Shown one piece after another: positions 62,278-64,000 of a stretch of DNA of 64,000 bases (position 1 is the stretch's first letter; each line of letters begins with the position of its first letter). Under the pieces are notes generated by a model. The model worked only from the letters and a program-made list of their open reading frames with translations, had not been told where the DNA came from and ran no database searches. Location: the NCBI RefSeq assembly GCF_050571805.1, contig NZ_CP192219.1, one strand, 5' to 3'. Made by a program: the position numbers and the translations under genes. This DNA comes from Halodesulfovibrio aestuarii. GTDB lineage: Bacteria > Desulfobacterota > Desulfovibrionia > Desulfovibrionales > Desulfovibrionaceae.

Positions 62278-62901
62278 TCAATCAAGGGAAACACCAGCCA
62301 TAAGACCGGTTTCTTCCATTCTAATGTGAATAAGACGGCTAACCCAAGCATCAGTAGCAGCATATACTATCTGTTGATGTGTCAGCTCCTTGTTCGCCCA
62401 GTTGGAGCATTGAGCTCCTTTTGAAATCCTGAAATCCAGCAGGTTTGCAGCAAGGTTGCGCAATCCGTGAGTCTCAAGACCAATATGACGGGCGACCTCT
62501 CCCAAGTCAACCACACCTCTGTCTCTGAACGGGGACAGCTTCTGTAAATCTTTAATGTCGTCTCTGACGGCTACTCCGGTTTTTAGAATAGAGTCGTCGG
62601 CAAGCAACGAAATAAGAGGTTCACTAAAAGATACCCAGTTCAGCTGGATGAGGAAGACAACATCCGAGCACGCTAATTGAACCAAAGAAGGAAGATTAAT
62701 TTTACCTTTTCTGAAAGTCGGCCTTGTTTCGGTATCAAAACCGAGCAAGTCCTCCTCCTTCATGCGGTTTACTGCATACTGCAGTTCACCTTCTGTGCGA
62801 ATGAGACAAATGTCGCCATCATATCGCCGTAGCGGTAACGCATTTATCTCTTCTTTGGTAATTTTGCGCTTATATTGTTCTGGATCATACATCATAGTCA
62901 T
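62278..62901 (-). CDS. RNase D-like 3'-5' exonuclease
   Basis: A DnaQ-fold exonuclease of 207 aa. The DEDDy residues are present: Asp56 and Glu58 (LLGFDTET), the second Asp in AVRDDIKDL, and YAATDAW with Tyr and Asp at the third motif. It is shorter than E. coli RNase D (375 aa) and lacks the HRDC domains, so it is a single-domain form. It acts in RNA or DNA 3'-end trimming by family. Confidence 0.9.
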   Translation of the reverse strand: MTMMYDPEQYKRKITKEEINALPLRRYDGDICLIRTEGELQYAVNRMKEEDLLGFDTETRPTFRKGKINLPSLVQLACSDVVFLIQLNWVSFSEPLISLLADDSILKTGVAVRDDIKDLQKLSPFRDRGVVDLGEVARHIGLETHGLRNLAANLLDFRISKGAQCSNWANKELTHQQIVYAATDAWVSRLIHIRMEETGLMAGVSLD

Positions 62902-62971
62902 ATTTCGTGGACTGTAAGATACATGACCGCGATGCTCACGTAAAGCACTTTGGCTAACTACGGTTCATGAA

Positions 62972-64000
62972 CTACATCCTCGCAACACCTAAGAATATCG
63001 CATACAAAGATGTAACGAGCACTACAAATATATGAGTGACTCTGGGAGAAGCAATTCCGAAAAACCGAACTTCAGCCGCTCCATGCTTACAGACTGCGGT
63101 GCAATCCCGACATAATGAGCAGGAGAAGGCCGGCACCCCTGCCTCCAATCGCTCCGGCGTTATCGCATTGTACCGACAGACCGCAATGCAGGCATTACAC
63201 TTTGTACAGTCTTTAGAAAAACGTAACCGCCAAGGGCTTATTTTTCCCAAAAGATTCGACATTACACCTAAAGGGCAAAACGAACTGCAATGCACCATCA
63301 GCTTCATTCGACGGCTCATAAAAAGCATGACCGCAACACCAGTCATTCCAAAGAGTGCAGCAAGCCAGACCGCAACAACTACCGGGACGCCTGACAACCC
63401 CATCCCGAGCGCGATTGCAAAAACAACTACAGCAAGAACAATGCGAACCTTAGGAGCCCATGCAGGCAGACGGCCTGTTCTACCTCTGTGGACACGGCTC
63501 ATTCTATCATCCCATGCGCCAATGTAGCATAAGTGACTACACCATGCAGAACCCACAAGAAGAACAGACACTGAAAAAAGAATGAGCATAAAAAAGCCGC
63601 TGCCTCTAAACAACGGCCCTGCCACAATGAGAGCAGGAACAGGAAGATGCAGTTCGCCGGTCATGAGAAAGGTTTTAAACCCAAGCAATCCCAGCGCAAG
63701 CTGGCTAAAAAAGACAAAGGAAAAGAACGCCCATGCATAGGAACGCACCTTGCGCTGCGTACGCCTGTCCAGCAACACCCCGCATAGCCATGCAGCATAG
63801 ACAGCTATAATAAAGATCTCCACAGACCCGCTTCCCGGAACAAAACGGTCAGCAAGAAGCAGCGTCATATTTTTCGGCATGACACGGCAAAGCCACAAAC
63901 CACCACTTGCCAAAGCAAACACTGCGGTCTGACTGAGCGCCGTTGATCTCCCTTTAAAAAAACGGGCATCTGCTTTCTCTGTGGTCAGAATCCATGCCCC
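62972..64000 (-). CDS. NapH/YccM-like membrane ferredoxin (partial, continues past the right edge)
   Basis: The reading frame is open from the stop at 62972 to the last base, with no start codon needed inside; the upstream residues (TTEKADARFFKGRSTALSQT) look coding, so the gene is truncated by the window. At least four membrane helices, with a CSSFCPLG motif between helices. Two 4Fe-4S motifs follow (CTKCNACIAVC and CSLCRDCTAVC), then a final helix. This layout matches NapH-type electron transfer proteins that pass electrons from quinol. The partner is unknown. Confidence 0.88.
   Translation of the reverse strand, partial: GAWILTTEKADARFFKGRSTALSQTAVFALASGGLWLCRVMPKNMTLLLADRFVPGSGSVEIFIIAVYAAWLCGVLLDRRTQRKVRSYAWAFFSFVFFSQLALGLLGFKTFLMTGELHLPVPALIVAGPLFRGSGFFMLILFSVSVLLVGSAWCSHLCYIGAWDDRMSRVHRGRTGRLPAWAPKVRIVLAVVVFAIALGMGLSGVPVVVAVWLAALFGMTGVAVMLFMSRRMKLMVHCSSFCPLGVMSNLLGKISPWRLRFSKDCTKCNACIAVCRYNAITPERLEAGVPAFSCSLCRDCTAVCKHGAAEVRFFGIASPRVTHIFVVLVTSLYAIFLGVARM

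Overview
The window looks like chromosomal DNA from a Gram-negative sulfate-reducing bacterium of the Desulfovibrionales, perhaps a marine, moderate-GC Desulfovibrio or Halodesulfovibrio type. This is inferred from the combination of cytochrome c maturation genes with a CcmD-like small protein, a two-gene sufC-sufB iron-sulfur system, an RluD-CoaE fusion, a short MoaE-like protein, and many periplasmic-binding and two-component sensors. I see no phage, insertion sequence, CRISPR array or rRNA operon. Most genes are core housekeeping genes in short operons closed by clear intrinsic terminators.

Layout, left half. 1-1.6 kb: end of a cytochrome c maturation operon (ccmC, two CcmD-like small ORFs, a TPR protein). 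1.8-6.5 kb: guaB-guaA-tatB-tatC behind a leader with an attenuator-like hairpin. 6.6-8.6 kb: hisB, a lipoprotein gene, hisA. 8.8-11.9 kb: glucokinase, a TVP38/DedA-like membrane protein and a flavin disulfide reductase. 12.2-18.4 kb: a chemoreceptor, a periplasmic binding protein fused to a degenerate cytidine deaminase domain, two proteins of unknown function, pncC/cinA and a universal stress protein. 18.6-20.4 kb: hisC (frameshifted here) and cmk. 20.6-25 kb: an FxsA-like protein, uraA and upp (uracil salvage, with a likely attenuator), and an RluD-CoaE fusion. 25-27 kb: ktrB-ktrA potassium uptake.

Layout, right half. 27.3-34.5 kb: an HD-GYP response regulator, a 1666-residue hybrid histidine kinase and another binding protein. 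35-38.5 kb: rhomboid protease, sufCB and a secreted coiled-coil protein. 38.6-41.7 kb: a medium-chain dehydrogenase, RqcH and DksA. 42.1-43.1 kb: an array of six identical tRNA-Gly(GCC) and two tRNA-Cys(GCA) genes. 43.3-46.4 kb: a large membrane TPR protein with a CCHC zinc knuckle, divergent from a moaE-like gene. 46.5-51.5 kb: trehalose synthase fused to a maltokinase-like domain with lost catalytic residues, and an NSS-family transporter. 52-57.2 kb: a PP-loop protein, recA and alaS. 57.3-64 kb: a secreted NTF2-like protein, a dicarboxylate/glutamate symporter, phoB-pstB-phoU, an RNase D-like exonuclease, and a NapH-like ferredoxin cut by the right edge.

The least expected items are: (1) the binding protein with a zinc-less cytidine deaminase domain; (2) the retroviral-type CCHC knuckle in a membrane-anchored TPR protein; (3) the TreS-pseudomaltokinase fusion; (4) a small ORF that looks like a chimera of ccmD and the ccmC tail; (5) the acidic extension of about 120 residues on TatC; (6) a candidate small RNA or attenuated leader upstream of the symporter gene. 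All calls come from reading the sequence; no database search was run.
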